The notes under the pieces: model-generated | Told to the model about the DNA's origin: nothing | What the model saw: only the letters and a program-made list of their open reading frames with translations | Database searches by the model: none | NCBI GenBank assembly: GCA_041781135.1 | Contig: JBHAZV010000037.1 | Location: 1 to 19,087 of the forward strand | Reading direction: 5' to 3' | Length of the DNA stretch: 19,087 bases | From: JAUMXJ01 sp041781135 | GTDB lineage: Bacteria; Bacillota; Clostridia; Peptostreptococcales; Acidaminobacteraceae | In this document: positions 1 to 6,056 of the stretch, in pieces | Numbering within the stretch: position 1 is the stretch's first letter | Layout: each line of letters begins with the position of its first letter | Program-made: the position numbers and the translations under genes

Positions 1-1
1 G

Positions 2-196
2 GAGCTCGGATATCGGGCTTTGATAATGAGTTTTTTCGTTTTTTCTGGCGCTCCGACAAGTGCTATACCGAGGCTTTTGGAACTGAATGAACAGAAACTT
101 TTAGAAACAGGTCTTACCGTGGCGCACGCAGAGGGTCTGCTGAGGCGTTTTAAGTACCTTGAAGAATTGGTCAAAAAACACTACGAAAACTTATAA
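2..196 (+). CDS. C-terminal part of an unrecognised protein (5' end outside window)
   Basis: An open frame runs from the window edge to a TAA at 194-196 and gives 64 residues. It starts ELGYRALIMSFF and ends in a charged helical tail rich in Leu, Glu and Lys (LEELVKKHYENL). A short hydrophobic stretch (ALIMSFFVFSGAP) precedes the tail. I do not recognise the family and do not assign a function. It lies directly upstream of the infC promoter, whose -35 box begins 8 nt after the stop, so it belongs to a separate upstream transcription unit. An internal ATG at 26 has no good ribosome site, so the frame most likely continues upstream of the window. The coding call rests on the open frame and plausible composition only. 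Confidence 0.5.
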   Translation, partial: ELGYRALIMSFFVFSGAPTSAIPRLLELNEQKLLETGLTVAHAEGLLRRFKYLEELVKKHYENL

Positions 197-203
197 AAAT
201 CTA

Positions 204-232
204 TTGACATAGCGCAGGGTTTGTGCTAAAGT
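204..232 (+). promoter_or_regulatory. Strong sigma-A promoter of the infC operon
   Basis: A perfect -35 box TTGACA (204-209) is followed by a 17-nt spacer and a -10 box TAAAGT (227-232), with TG at 224-225 giving an extended -10. Transcription should start near 239, leaving an untranslated leader of roughly 110 nt before the infC start. Strength and position fit a ribosomal-protein operon. Confidence 0.85.
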
Positions 233-238
233 CGTTCG

Positions 239-348
239 TGCAAGAAGAAGTCCGCTTCTCACCGTATTGCTGCGGCTCATACGGTTAAGAATATACACAG
301 GTGTATTACGGCGGATTTTTATCTGCCGTTAATTTTTTGGAGGTGTAT
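239..348 (+). promoter_or_regulatory. infC leader RNA, probable L20-type autoregulatory attenuator
   Basis: The ~110-nt leader holds three visible elements: a 7-bp hairpin ACCGTAT/ATACGGT (261-267 with 279-285, 11-nt loop); an AATATACAC segment (290-298); and a terminator-like hairpin (308-329) with a T-rich tail. AATATACAC can pair locally with GTGTAT (301-306) or perfectly over 9 bp with 343-351, which covers the end of the Shine-Dalgarno and the start codon. In B. subtilis the infC-rpmI-rplT leader is controlled by ribosomal protein L20 through premature termination. Position and structure suggest the same role here, though this leader is short and I cannot confirm a match to the known L20 leader family. 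Confidence 0.6.
308..338 (+). terminator. Leader terminator (attenuator) upstream of infC
   Basis: ACGGCGGAT (308-316) pairs with ATCTGCCGT (321-329) over 9 bp with one G-U wobble and a TTTT loop, followed by TAA and six T residues (333-338). It lies inside the leader, before the infC ribosome site, so it acts as an attenuator and not as an operon end. Confidence 0.75.
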
Positions 349-351
349 ATT
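339..351 (+). promoter_or_regulatory. Shine-Dalgarno and ATT start of infC
   Basis: GGAGG at 339-343 is followed 5 nt later by ATT (349-351), which begins the conserved IF-3 N-terminus KTTEINEAIRDKEV. No ATG exists in a suitable place. The in-frame GTG at 301 lies upstream of the terminator hairpin, and the in-frame GTG at 343 is part of the Shine-Dalgarno itself. AUU starts are a known hallmark of infC, where IF-3 discriminates against its own start codon. Confidence 0.85.
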
Positions 352-855
352 AAGACAACTGAAATCAACGAAGCGATTAGAGACAAGGAAGTACGTCTAA
401 TCGGAGAGGATTCGGAGCAGCTCGGAATAATGTCCGCAAAGGAAGCCTATTTTATGGCTCTTGACAGAAAGCTTGACCTCGTCAAGATTTCTCCAAATGC
501 CAATCCTCCTGTCTGCAAGATTATGGACTACGGCAAGTTCAAGTACGAACAGCAGAAAAAGGACAAGGAGGTTCGTAAAAAGCAGAAAGCCGCTATGATC
601 AAGGAGATCAGAATGGGGCTTAGCATCGATAAGAACGACCTCGAAATCAAGGCGAAGAGTGCGATTAAATTTTTGGCGGACGGAGATAAAGTAAAGGTTT
701 CGATCCGATTTCGAGGCAGGGAGCTCGGATATACCCAGCAAGGTCTCGCGGTGTTCGAGAAATTTTCTGCTCTGTTAGAAGAGGTCGCAAAGATTGAAAA
801 CACGCCAAAAATGGAGGGCAGAAGCATGTCGGCGCTGTATGCGCCGAAAAAATAG
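349..855 (+). CDS. infC: Translation initiation factor IF-3 (ATT start)
   Basis: IF-3 binds the 30S subunit, keeps it apart from 50S and monitors start-codon and initiator-tRNA pairing. The 168-residue product has the usual family length. The N-domain is seen in INEAIRDKEVRLIGEDSEQLG and the interdomain region in PPVCKIMDYGKFKYEQ. The C-domain follows with KEIRMGLSIDKNDLEIK and the conserved VKVSIRFRGRE. The start is set at ATT 349, because the family begins just before INEAIRD and GGAGG sits 5 nt upstream. It is the first gene of the operon with rpmI, rplT and probably pta. Two controls are likely: attenuation in the leader, and autogenous repression through the AUU codon, both known for this gene in other bacteria. 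Confidence 0.95.
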   Translation: MKTTEINEAIRDKEVRLIGEDSEQLGIMSAKEAYFMALDRKLDLVKISPNANPPVCKIMDYGKFKYEQQKKDKEVRKKQKAAMIKEIRMGLSIDKNDLEIKAKSAIKFLADGDKVKVSIRFRGRELGYTQQGLAVFEKFSALLEEVAKIENTPKMEGRSMSALYAPKK

Positions 856-870
856 CATTGCTAATATGCT

Positions 871-894
871 TTTTTGGTGTAGTCGCACCGAAAA
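871..894 (+). other. Hairpin in the infC-rpmI gap
   Basis: TTTTTGGTG (871-879) pairs with CACCGAAAA (886-894) over 9 bp with one wobble and a 6-nt loop. It is weak at the base (A-T pairs) and has no T-run after it, so it is not a convincing terminator. It could be an RNA-processing or stability element between infC and rpmI. Confidence 0.35.
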
Positions 895-936
895 TCAGGC
901 TCTAAATATTAGTAGAATAACATAGGAGGAAGGCGT

Positions 937-1134
937 ATGCCAAAGATGAAAACGCACACCGGTGCGAAAAAGAGAGTCAGAGTTACCGGCACAGGAAAAC
1001 TCAAAAGAAGCAAGGCTTTTTCCAGCCATATTTTGACAAAGAAGACTACTAAGAGAAAGAGGGGTCTTAGAAGGGCAACTCTTGTAAGCGAATCAGATAT
1101 GAAGAGGGTTAAGACTCTTCTTCCGTATGCGTAG
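937..1134 (+). CDS. rpmI: Ribosomal protein L35
   Basis: This is a 65-residue, strongly basic protein of the 50S subunit. The start MPKMKTHTGAKKRVRVTGTGK and the middle KRKRGLRRATLVSESD are typical of bacterial L35, and the length is the family norm. A strong AGGAGG (924-929) precedes the ATG. The stop codon overlaps the AGGAGG used by rplT, so the two genes are translationally linked. The position between infC and rplT is the conserved order in Firmicutes and many other bacteria. No unusual residues are visible. Confidence 0.97.
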   Translation: MPKMKTHTGAKKRVRVTGTGKLKRSKAFSSHILTKKTTKRKRGLRRATLVSESDMKRVKTLLPYA

Positions 1135-1146
1135 GAGGAAAAGCAG

Positions 1147-1500
1147 ATGGCAAGAGTAAAAGGCGGATTAAACGCAAAGAAAAAGCACAAGAAAATACTT
1201 AAGCTTGCAAAGGGTTTCAGAGGCCAGAAGAGACTGGTGTTTAGGGCTGCAAATCCTGCGGTTATGAGATCGCTCAGATCTATGTATATTGGCAGAAAAC
1301 AGAGAAAGAGGGATTTCAGAAAGCTCTGGATTGCGCGTATCAATGCTGCTGCCCGAATGAGCGGACTTAGCTATTCAAAGTTTATGAATGGTCTTAAAAA
1401 ATCAAACATAGATATTAACAGAAAGATGCTCTCGGAAATGGCGATTGCGAATCCTGCAGATTTTGCGAAGCTGGTAGAGCTGGCAAAAAAGGCAATATAG
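1147..1500 (+). CDS. rplT: Ribosomal protein L20
   Basis: The 117-residue product has the normal length of L20, an early assembly protein that binds 23S rRNA. The basic N-terminal helix MARVKGGLNAKKKHKKILK, the RAANPAVMRSLRSMYIGRKQRKRDFR region and the globular C-domain (WIARINAAARMSGLSYSKFM) are all present. In Firmicutes L20 is also the repressor that acts on the infC leader, so this gene probably regulates its own operon through the elements at 239-351. It starts 12 nt after the rpmI stop. Its own stop overlaps the ribosome site of pta. Confidence 0.97.
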   Translation: MARVKGGLNAKKKHKKILKLAKGFRGQKRLVFRAANPAVMRSLRSMYIGRKQRKRDFRKLWIARINAAARMSGLSYSKFMNGLKKSNIDINRKMLSEMAIANPADFAKLVELAKKAI

Positions 1501-1508
1501 GAGGCGAT

Positions 1509-2504
1509 ATGGCATTTTTAAGCAAGGTCATAGAGACAGTCAAGGAATCCCTGCAAACAATCGCACTGCCGGAAACCGACGACAGAGTTTTAGACGCTGC
1601 TGAAAGAGTGCTTGAAGCTGGTATAGCCAAACTCCTCATCATAAGTGAAGATGGGGAGTTTTTGAATTCCAGAAAAGCACTTGCCGCGGCAGAAGTGATT
1701 GCGCCGTCCAAGTATGGCAGGCTCGAAGAGATGGCGGATATGCTCAGCGAAATTCGTAAGTCCAAGGGTATGACAAAGGATGAGGCGAGAAAAATCCTTC
1801 TGGAAAATCCGCTGTTTTTTGGGGTTATGCTCGTAAAAATGGGAGTGGCAGACGGAATGGTTGCGGGTGCATGCCACAGCACTGCTGACGTACTGCGTCC
1901 TGCGCTTCAGATAATCAGGACAGCGCCGGGAATTAAGCTGGTTTCAGGTGCAATGATAATCGAGACGCCTGTTTCTGAATTCGGCGAGCATGGAATACTT
2001 GTATTTGGCGATTGCGCTATAAATCCGAATCCGACTTCGGAGGAGCTGGCTCACATAGCGGTCACTTCGGCCGAAACATTCCGGGCGCTTGTAGGTGCGG
2101 AGCCGAGGGTTGCAATGCTTTCGTTTTCGACAAAAGGTAGTGCAAAGGATCCGCTGGTGGATAAGGTCATAGAGGCGACAGCTATCGCTCATGCGCTTGC
2201 ACCCGAACTTCTTCTTGACGGAGAATTACAGCTTGATGCCGCGCTTATACCGAGTGTTGCAAAGCTCAAAGCGAGGGATTCGGCGGTGGCAGGCGGCGCC
2301 AATGTGCTTATATTCCCAAGTCTCGATGTTGGAAACATTGGATACAAGCTGGTTCAGCGCTTTGGAAGGGCGAATGTTTTTGGCCCGATATGCCAAGGGA
2401 TCGCACTTCCGGTAAATGACTTGTCTCGCGGCGCAACCGTTGAGGATATTTATGGGACCATTGCGATAACTGCGCTTCAGGCTTTGGATCTCAAAAGACG
2501 GTAA
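1509..2504 (+). CDS. pta: Phosphate acetyltransferase (phosphotransacetylase)
   Basis: The enzyme interconverts acetyl-CoA plus phosphate with acetyl phosphate plus CoA, the first step of acetate fermentation. The 331-residue product matches the short single-domain type found in Firmicutes. Recognisable motifs are ALPETDDRVLDAAE near the N-terminus, GVADGMVAGACHSTADVLRPALQ, DCAINPNPTSEELA, ELQLDAALIPSVA, ANVLIFPSLDVGNIGYKLVQ and PVNDLSRG at residues 301-308. The ribosome site GAGG overlaps the rplT stop and the gap is 8 nt, so it should be co-transcribed with the ribosomal genes. The usual partner, acetate kinase (ackA), is not in this window. Linking an energy-metabolism gene to a translation operon is unusual, but the gene itself looks intact. 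Confidence 0.93.
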   Translation: MAFLSKVIETVKESLQTIALPETDDRVLDAAERVLEAGIAKLLIISEDGEFLNSRKALAAAEVIAPSKYGRLEEMADMLSEIRKSKGMTKDEARKILLENPLFFGVMLVKMGVADGMVAGACHSTADVLRPALQIIRTAPGIKLVSGAMIIETPVSEFGEHGILVFGDCAINPNPTSEELAHIAVTSAETFRALVGAEPRVAMLSFSTKGSAKDPLVDKVIEATAIAHALAPELLLDGELQLDAALIPSVAKLKARDSAVAGGANVLIFPSLDVGNIGYKLVQRFGRANVFGPICQGIALPVNDLSRGATVEDIYGTIAITALQALDLKRR

Positions 2505-2545
2505 CTTTTTGTGGCATCGTATTATACGTAGCTATTGGGTAGCAG

Positions 2546-2557
2546 CTCGGAAACGAG
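2546..2557 (+). other. Small GNRA-tetraloop hairpin downstream of pta
   Basis: CTCG (2546-2549), loop GAAA and CGAG (2554-2557) form a compact stem capped by a GNRA-type loop, possibly extended by AGC/GCT at 2541-2543 and 2564-2566. It sits in the 190-nt gap between pta and the radical SAM gene, upstream of the terminator-like hairpin. No known riboswitch was recognised. Confidence 0.3.
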
Positions 2558-2586
2558 AGAAAAGCTTGTATTTTAATGGCGAAGGG

Positions 2587-2619
2587 GGGGATTCGGCGAT
2601 AGCTGAGTCCCCTTAATTT
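2587..2619 (+). terminator. Probable terminator of the infC-pta operon
   Basis: GGGGATTCGGC (2587-2597) pairs with GCTGAGTCCCC (2602-2612) over 11 bp including two G-U wobbles, with a GATA loop. The tail is TTAATTTG, which is only moderately T-rich. It marks the border between the housekeeping operon and the AT-rich island. Confidence 0.6.
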
Positions 2620-2645
2620 GTAAATGCAGAAAAATATGGTAAAAT
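2618..2645 (+). promoter_or_regulatory. Putative promoter of the radical SAM gene pair
   Basis: TAAAAT (2640-2645) is preceded by TGG, which makes an extended -10. A weak -35 (TTGTAA, 2618-2623) lies 16 nt upstream and overlaps the tail of the preceding terminator. The -10 half is convincing, the -35 half is not. Confidence 0.4.
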
Positions 2646-2647
2646 GC

Positions 2648-2678
2648 CTATGGTTTTAACTTCAACGCAATACCATAG
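2648..2678 (+). repeat. 7-bp inverted repeat between promoter and radical SAM start
   Basis: CTATGGT (2648-2654) and ACCATAG (2672-2678) are perfect inverted copies separated by 17 nt. They lie just after the putative -10 box and before the AAGGAGG ribosome site (2682-2688). This could be an operator or a 5'-UTR stem. The arm length is short enough for chance. Confidence 0.35.
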
Positions 2679-2697
2679 AATAAGGAGGGCAAACAAG

Positions 2698-3600
2698 ATG
2701 AGGTTTTCTTCGTTTATGTACTTTGCGGGTTTTGGTATCAAAACGATTCTGTTTAAGAAAAAAGAACCTATTCTTGGCACAGTAATCATTACGGATAAGT
2801 GCAATCTGAAATGCAAGCACTGTTCGGTCAATAATATTACTGAGGTCATTCGCCCGTATTTGCAAGTTCGAAATGAGATGCAGCAGCTCTACAATATGTG
2901 AGTTCGCATTTTGTTTTTCTGCGGTGGCGAGACATTTCTCTGGAGAGATGGAGAGCATACTTTACGTGATTTGGTTAGGGAAGCAAAGAAAATCGGATTT
3001 CTAATCGTAAATGTGGTTACAAACGGAACATTCCCGATAGATTTACCGGAAGCGAATTTAATTCTGCTAAGTCTTGACGGGGATAGGAAGCGCCATAATA
3101 TGATTCGCGGCGATACGTACGACACAATTATGGAAAATATAAAAAACGCTACAGCTGATAATATCTGCTTTTATATGGCAATTAATCAAATTAACAAAGA
3201 TGCTGTGAAAGACGTTTGCATTGCTGCGCGCGAAACAAAAAATGTCCGGGCGGTTTCGTTCAATTTCCATACTCCATATCCTGACACAAAGGAATTATCC
3301 CTCTCTAAAGAAGAAAAAGCGAACTGTTGTGGAGTTATTCAAAAAATGATGAAGGATGGCGCGCCTATATTTAATCTGCAGAGCGCGTTCCCGTACTTGA
3401 TCGACAATAACTTTCCTACACCGTGCCATCAGTGTGTAGTAATTGAAAACGGAAAGATTTCGACATGCGGACGCTGCATTGATGTCCCCGGGCTTTGTAG
3501 TGAATGCGGCTATTTTTTTGTTGCTGAATACACACTTTTATTCAGAGGAAACCTAAAAATTATTTTTGAGATGCTAAAGACTTACTTGAAATATGTTTAG
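2698..3600 (+). pseudogene. Radical SAM enzyme interrupted by in-frame TGA (codon 68)
   Basis: AAGGAGG at 2682-2688 and ATG 2698 set the start. The frame encodes CNLKCKHC, giving the CxxxCxxC iron-sulfur triad C35/C39/C42, and then meets TGA at 2899-2901. It continues in the same frame with VRILFFCGGE (GGE at 76-78) and NVVTNGTFP to a Cys-rich C-terminus (CHQC, CGRC, CSEC) resembling a SPASM or auxiliary-cluster domain, ending at TAG 3600. The full product would be 300 residues. The substrate is unknown. By analogy with radical SAM proteins, the TGA sits where a glycine normally precedes the strand leading to GGE, and GGA to TGA is one base change, so a nonsense mutation or assembly error is likeliest. 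Readthrough or selenocysteine is possible but less likely. The next gene's ribosome site overlaps this stop. Confidence 0.7.
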
Positions 3601-3607
3601 GAGCTAT

Positions 3608-4861
3608 ATGAGTTTAATTACGAATCTTACAAGAATGTGGTTGACCCGTTCGATTAAACCATTTGTTTTCAAGAATGAATATGATATGCAGCTTTCCTAT
3701 GAGGCTTGCGATAGTCTTGGACTGTATGTGCATATCCCTTTTTGCAAAAGTATTTGCAATTTTTGTCCTTATTGCAAAGTCAAGTATGCAAAGGAATTGT
3801 GCGACCGCTATATAGATGCTTTGCTGCGGGAAATTCATCTCGTTGGTAGTCAGCATCCCGGCAAAAAAGTAGTCACCAGTCTGTATTTTGGAGGCGGTAC
3901 GCCTGCGCTTGCCGCCAATCGTCTTAAAGAAATTATTGATGCAATTCAGGAACATTTTGTTATCACCGAAGGCATTGGCGTGGAACTGCATCCTGACAAT
4001 ATATCGCAGTCGGTTTTGCAAACACTTAAGCAAGCAGGTGTAACCAAGATTAGTATCGGCATCCAGTCATTTCAGAAGAAATTTCAAAACATTTTGGGTA
4101 GGACTGATTTCGATGTTGCGAAAATTAAGCAGGCGCTCTCTGCGATCCCGTTTGAAACGGTTTCAATGGATTTTATTTTTGCCCTTCCAACCCAGACATT
4201 TGATGATTTGAAAGCGGATATAGATGCCGCATTTCAAAATGGAGCAAATCATATAGCGATTTATCCATTTATCGATTTTACTTTTACTTCAAGTACTGTA
4301 ACGGCCATGTCAAAAAAAGAAAAGCGCACACTTTTGAATGCAATTACACAATACTGTATTGCTAAGGGTTATAGCCGCAGTTCTATCTGGACTTTTTCAA
4401 GCAAAGCTGATGCGCGTTATTCGTCGATGACCAGAGATAATTTTTTGGGTTTTGGGTGTTCGGCGACAACCTTGCTGAAAGATCAATTCAAAGTTAATAC
4501 CTTTTCTGTGGATGAATATTGTAAAAGGATTGACGAAGAAAAACTTCCCACCTCGCTGACGCTCCGGTTTAACGTGCGGCAAAGAATGGTTTATTATTTG
4601 TTTTGGACCGCTTACAGTATGAAAGTTAATTCTGAAGATTTTGAGAGGTTTTTTGGAGTTCCGCTTAAAAGCATGTATGGTACAGAGTTCAAAATTGCAA
4701 GGCTGTTAGGGTTTGTTACCGAGGAAAACGGAATATATAGTTTAACTCCTAAAGGGGCGTTTTATTATCATTATTATGAAAATTTTTATACGCTGGCCTA
4801 TATTGACAAAATGTGGGGGATTATGAGAAAGGAAGCGTTTCCCGAAAGAATAGAGCTATAA
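3608..4861 (+). CDS. HemW/HemN-like radical SAM protein
   Basis: The 417-residue product has the coproporphyrinogen III oxidase-like radical SAM core: YVHIPFCKSICNFCPYC (cluster cysteines C46, C50, C53), SLYFGGGTPAL, a GVELHPD segment and SIGIQSF. A C-terminal winged-helix-like part (RFNVRQRMVYYLF onward) follows, as in HemN/HemW relatives. I chose ATG 3608 over ATG 3593, because an AGGAG at 3599-3603 suits the former and the latter overlaps the preceding reading frame. It is translationally coupled to the interrupted radical SAM gene, which suggests the two once acted together. True HemN activity should not be assumed: many members are haem chaperones (HemW) or other oxidoreductases. Codons are AT-rich compared with pheST. 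Confidence 0.85.
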   Translation: MSLITNLTRMWLTRSIKPFVFKNEYDMQLSYEACDSLGLYVHIPFCKSICNFCPYCKVKYAKELCDRYIDALLREIHLVGSQHPGKKVVTSLYFGGGTPALAANRLKEIIDAIQEHFVITEGIGVELHPDNISQSVLQTLKQAGVTKISIGIQSFQKKFQNILGRTDFDVAKIKQALSAIPFETVSMDFIFALPTQTFDDLKADIDAAFQNGANHIAIYPFIDFTFTSSTVTAMSKKEKRTLLNAITQYCIAKGYSRSSIWTFSSKADARYSSMTRDNFLGFGCSATTLLKDQFKVNTFSVDEYCKRIDEEKLPTSLTLRFNVRQRMVYYLFWTAYSMKVNSEDFERFFGVPLKSMYGTEFKIARLLGFVTEENGIYSLTPKGAFYYHYYENFYTLAYIDKMWGIMRKEAFPERIEL

Positions 4862-4875
4862 TACAGTATAAATGA

Positions 4876-5079
4876 CCTTTAGAATGGCATATTATCTCAT
4901 TTGAGCAGCCGCAGACAAGCGAGCATTTTCAAAAGATGAGAAGAAAAAAGAAGCTCATCAGAAAAGGCTAAATGGAAGAACAAAAGGCAAAATAAACTTG
5001 TTCTGAATGTGGTGGAATTATTTCTATTCACGAATGAGATAGCAAACTACAAGTTTGTCGCACTAAAACAATTAAATAA
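4876..5079 (+). pseudogene. Decayed zinc-ribbon protein fragment
   Basis: One frame (codons starting at 4876, 4879 and so on) gives a basic helical stretch (KMRRKKKLIRKG), then MEEQKAK, then TCSECGGIISIHE, then LQVCRTK. It is broken by TAA/TGA codons at about 4969, 4993 and 5035. The pattern CxxCGGxxSIHD followed by a second Cys resembles the C-terminal zinc ribbon of small DUF3795-type proteins, and the stops together with a missing second CxxC mark it as a remnant. This accounts for most of the roughly 300-nt gap between the HemW-like gene and the next gene. The family assignment is from pattern memory. Confidence 0.4.
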
Positions 5080-5114
5080 GACCACCTTGATTAAAGGACA
5101 AAAATGGGAAAAAG

Positions 5115-5123
5115 TGATACAAT
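5115..5123 (+). promoter_or_regulatory. Putative extended -10 promoter for the membrane-anchored protein gene
   Basis: TGA directly before TACAAT (5118-5123) forms an extended -10. No good -35 is seen at 16-18 nt. It lies about 44 nt before ATG 5167, which has GGAGGTGA at 5156-5163. Confidence 0.35.
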
Positions 5124-5166
5124 AAAATGGATGAGAGATTGTCAAATAGAATTCGGAGGTGATTGA

Positions 5167-5682
5167 ATGAAGAAAAGCAAAGTTTTTGTCGGTTTGGGAG
5201 TTATCATTATGTTATTCTATTGTGGCTTTTATTTTATGAATAATGTTGGAATTCCGGAAGATAGGATCAATGCAGAACAGGTGAAAACAGTTTCATGGAA
5301 TGCATCGGATTATCAAATAATCAGTGCATCAGACAACAAATCACTCTATATAGGCGTTATGTATATGAAGGATTATTCGGATGCCAAATACTTCATCTAT
5401 ATAAGGAGAGGCGGATTGTCTTTCGGTTGGCATTTTTTGGGAAGCGGTAGTTTGACTGAATTAGACGGCATCCGAGCTTTTGATTGTGGAGAATATGGTA
5501 CTGCATATGTTGCGTTAAACAAAGACAACTTGGTTAGCAGAATCGAATTTGAGGATGGGAGAGTGGCTACTGTAATGGAGGAAATAAATGGTCCTATTTG
5601 TGAGATATCTAATGCTGCCGTTCACTTTTACGATGCTTTAGGGAATGCTATTGAACAGAACAGATTGGCATTATTGAAATAA
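5167..5682 (+). CDS. Small membrane-anchored or secreted protein of unknown function
   Basis: The 171-residue product has one N-terminal hydrophobic segment (residues 6-24, VFVGLGVIIMLFYCGFYFM) after a basic MKKSK start. This is a signal-anchor or an uncleaved signal peptide. The rest is a predicted extracytoplasmic domain with beta-like segments (YIGVMYMKDYSD, YFIYIRRGGLSFGWHF). A Cys at residue 19 lies within the hydrophobic segment but lacks a proper lipobox. The ribosome site GGAGGTGA is strong. I do not recognise the family and assign no function. It sits in the AT-rich island between gene remnants, which suggests accessory or recently acquired DNA. Confidence 0.7.
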   Translation: MKKSKVFVGLGVIIMLFYCGFYFMNNVGIPEDRINAEQVKTVSWNASDYQIISASDNKSLYIGVMYMKDYSDAKYFIYIRRGGLSFGWHFLGSGSLTELDGIRAFDCGEYGTAYVALNKDNLVSRIEFEDGRVATVMEEINGPICEISNAAVHFYDALGNAIEQNRLALLK

Positions 5683-5759
5683 AGTTGTATTTCAATGTGT
5701 TAGTTCATGGTGAAGTAAAACAATTAGATAGAATCACGAAGAGGAAAGAAAGGGAAGGT

Positions 5760-6001
5760 ATGATAACTTACGAGATTGCAAAAAGTTTTGATATAGAAAA
5801 AATAATTGAAGTATTTGAAAGCTCAGGTATAGTAAGACCTACGAAAGAAAAAGAACGTATAAAATCTATGTTTGAAAATGCAGATCTTGTATATTTTGCC
5901 TATGATGATGGAGAACCTATAGGACTTGCAAGATGTGTTACAATCCAAAACTAAATTTCGAAAAAGCAGACAATGCATTTATTATTAAAAGAAAATCATA
6001 A
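5760..6001 (+). pseudogene. GNAT acetyltransferase remnant with an internal deletion
   Basis: From ATG 5760 the frame MITYEIAKSFDIEKIIEVFESS to GEPIGLARCV matches the N-terminal half of a GNAT-fold N-acetyltransferase, then stops at 5952-5954 after about 64 residues. In another frame at 5957-6001, a short stretch (FEKADNAFIIKRKS then stop) reads like the last residues of the same kind of protein (typically ...GFEK..., then a basic end). The acetyl-CoA binding motif (Q/RxxGxG/A) that should lie between is missing. The simplest reading is that a deletion removed the middle and shifted the frame. The start has only a weak ribosome site (GGGAAGG). It is non-functional as an acetyltransferase. Confidence 0.6.
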
Positions 6002-6056
6002 CAGGAACAAGTATAGGATCGTTAAATCTGCAATAATGTAAGCAAGGGGTAGAGTT

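Noticed and set aside
301..348. GTG at 301 as the infC start, giving an N-terminal extension
   Set aside because: The extension would cover the leader terminator, has no family similarity, and the GGAGG/ATT at 339-351 fits IF-3 exactly.
1..732. 13-nt repeat GGAGCTCGGATAT at 1-13 and 720-732
   Set aside because: Both copies encode ELGY in unrelated proteins; likely coincidence.
2644..2697. Upstream ATG at 2644 for the radical SAM gene
   Set aside because: It overlaps the -10 box and has no ribosome site; ATG 2698 has AAGGAGG at the right distance.
2934..2949. Hairpin after the radical SAM TGA as a SECIS element
   Set aside because: The stem is only about six pairs with a wobble, the loop lies about 39 nt from the TGA (beyond the usual range), and the replaced residue looks like Gly and not Cys.
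6002..6056. T-box or other leader upstream of the SpoU-pheST cluster
   Set aside because: Only 55 nt are available and no T-box motif or terminator is present.
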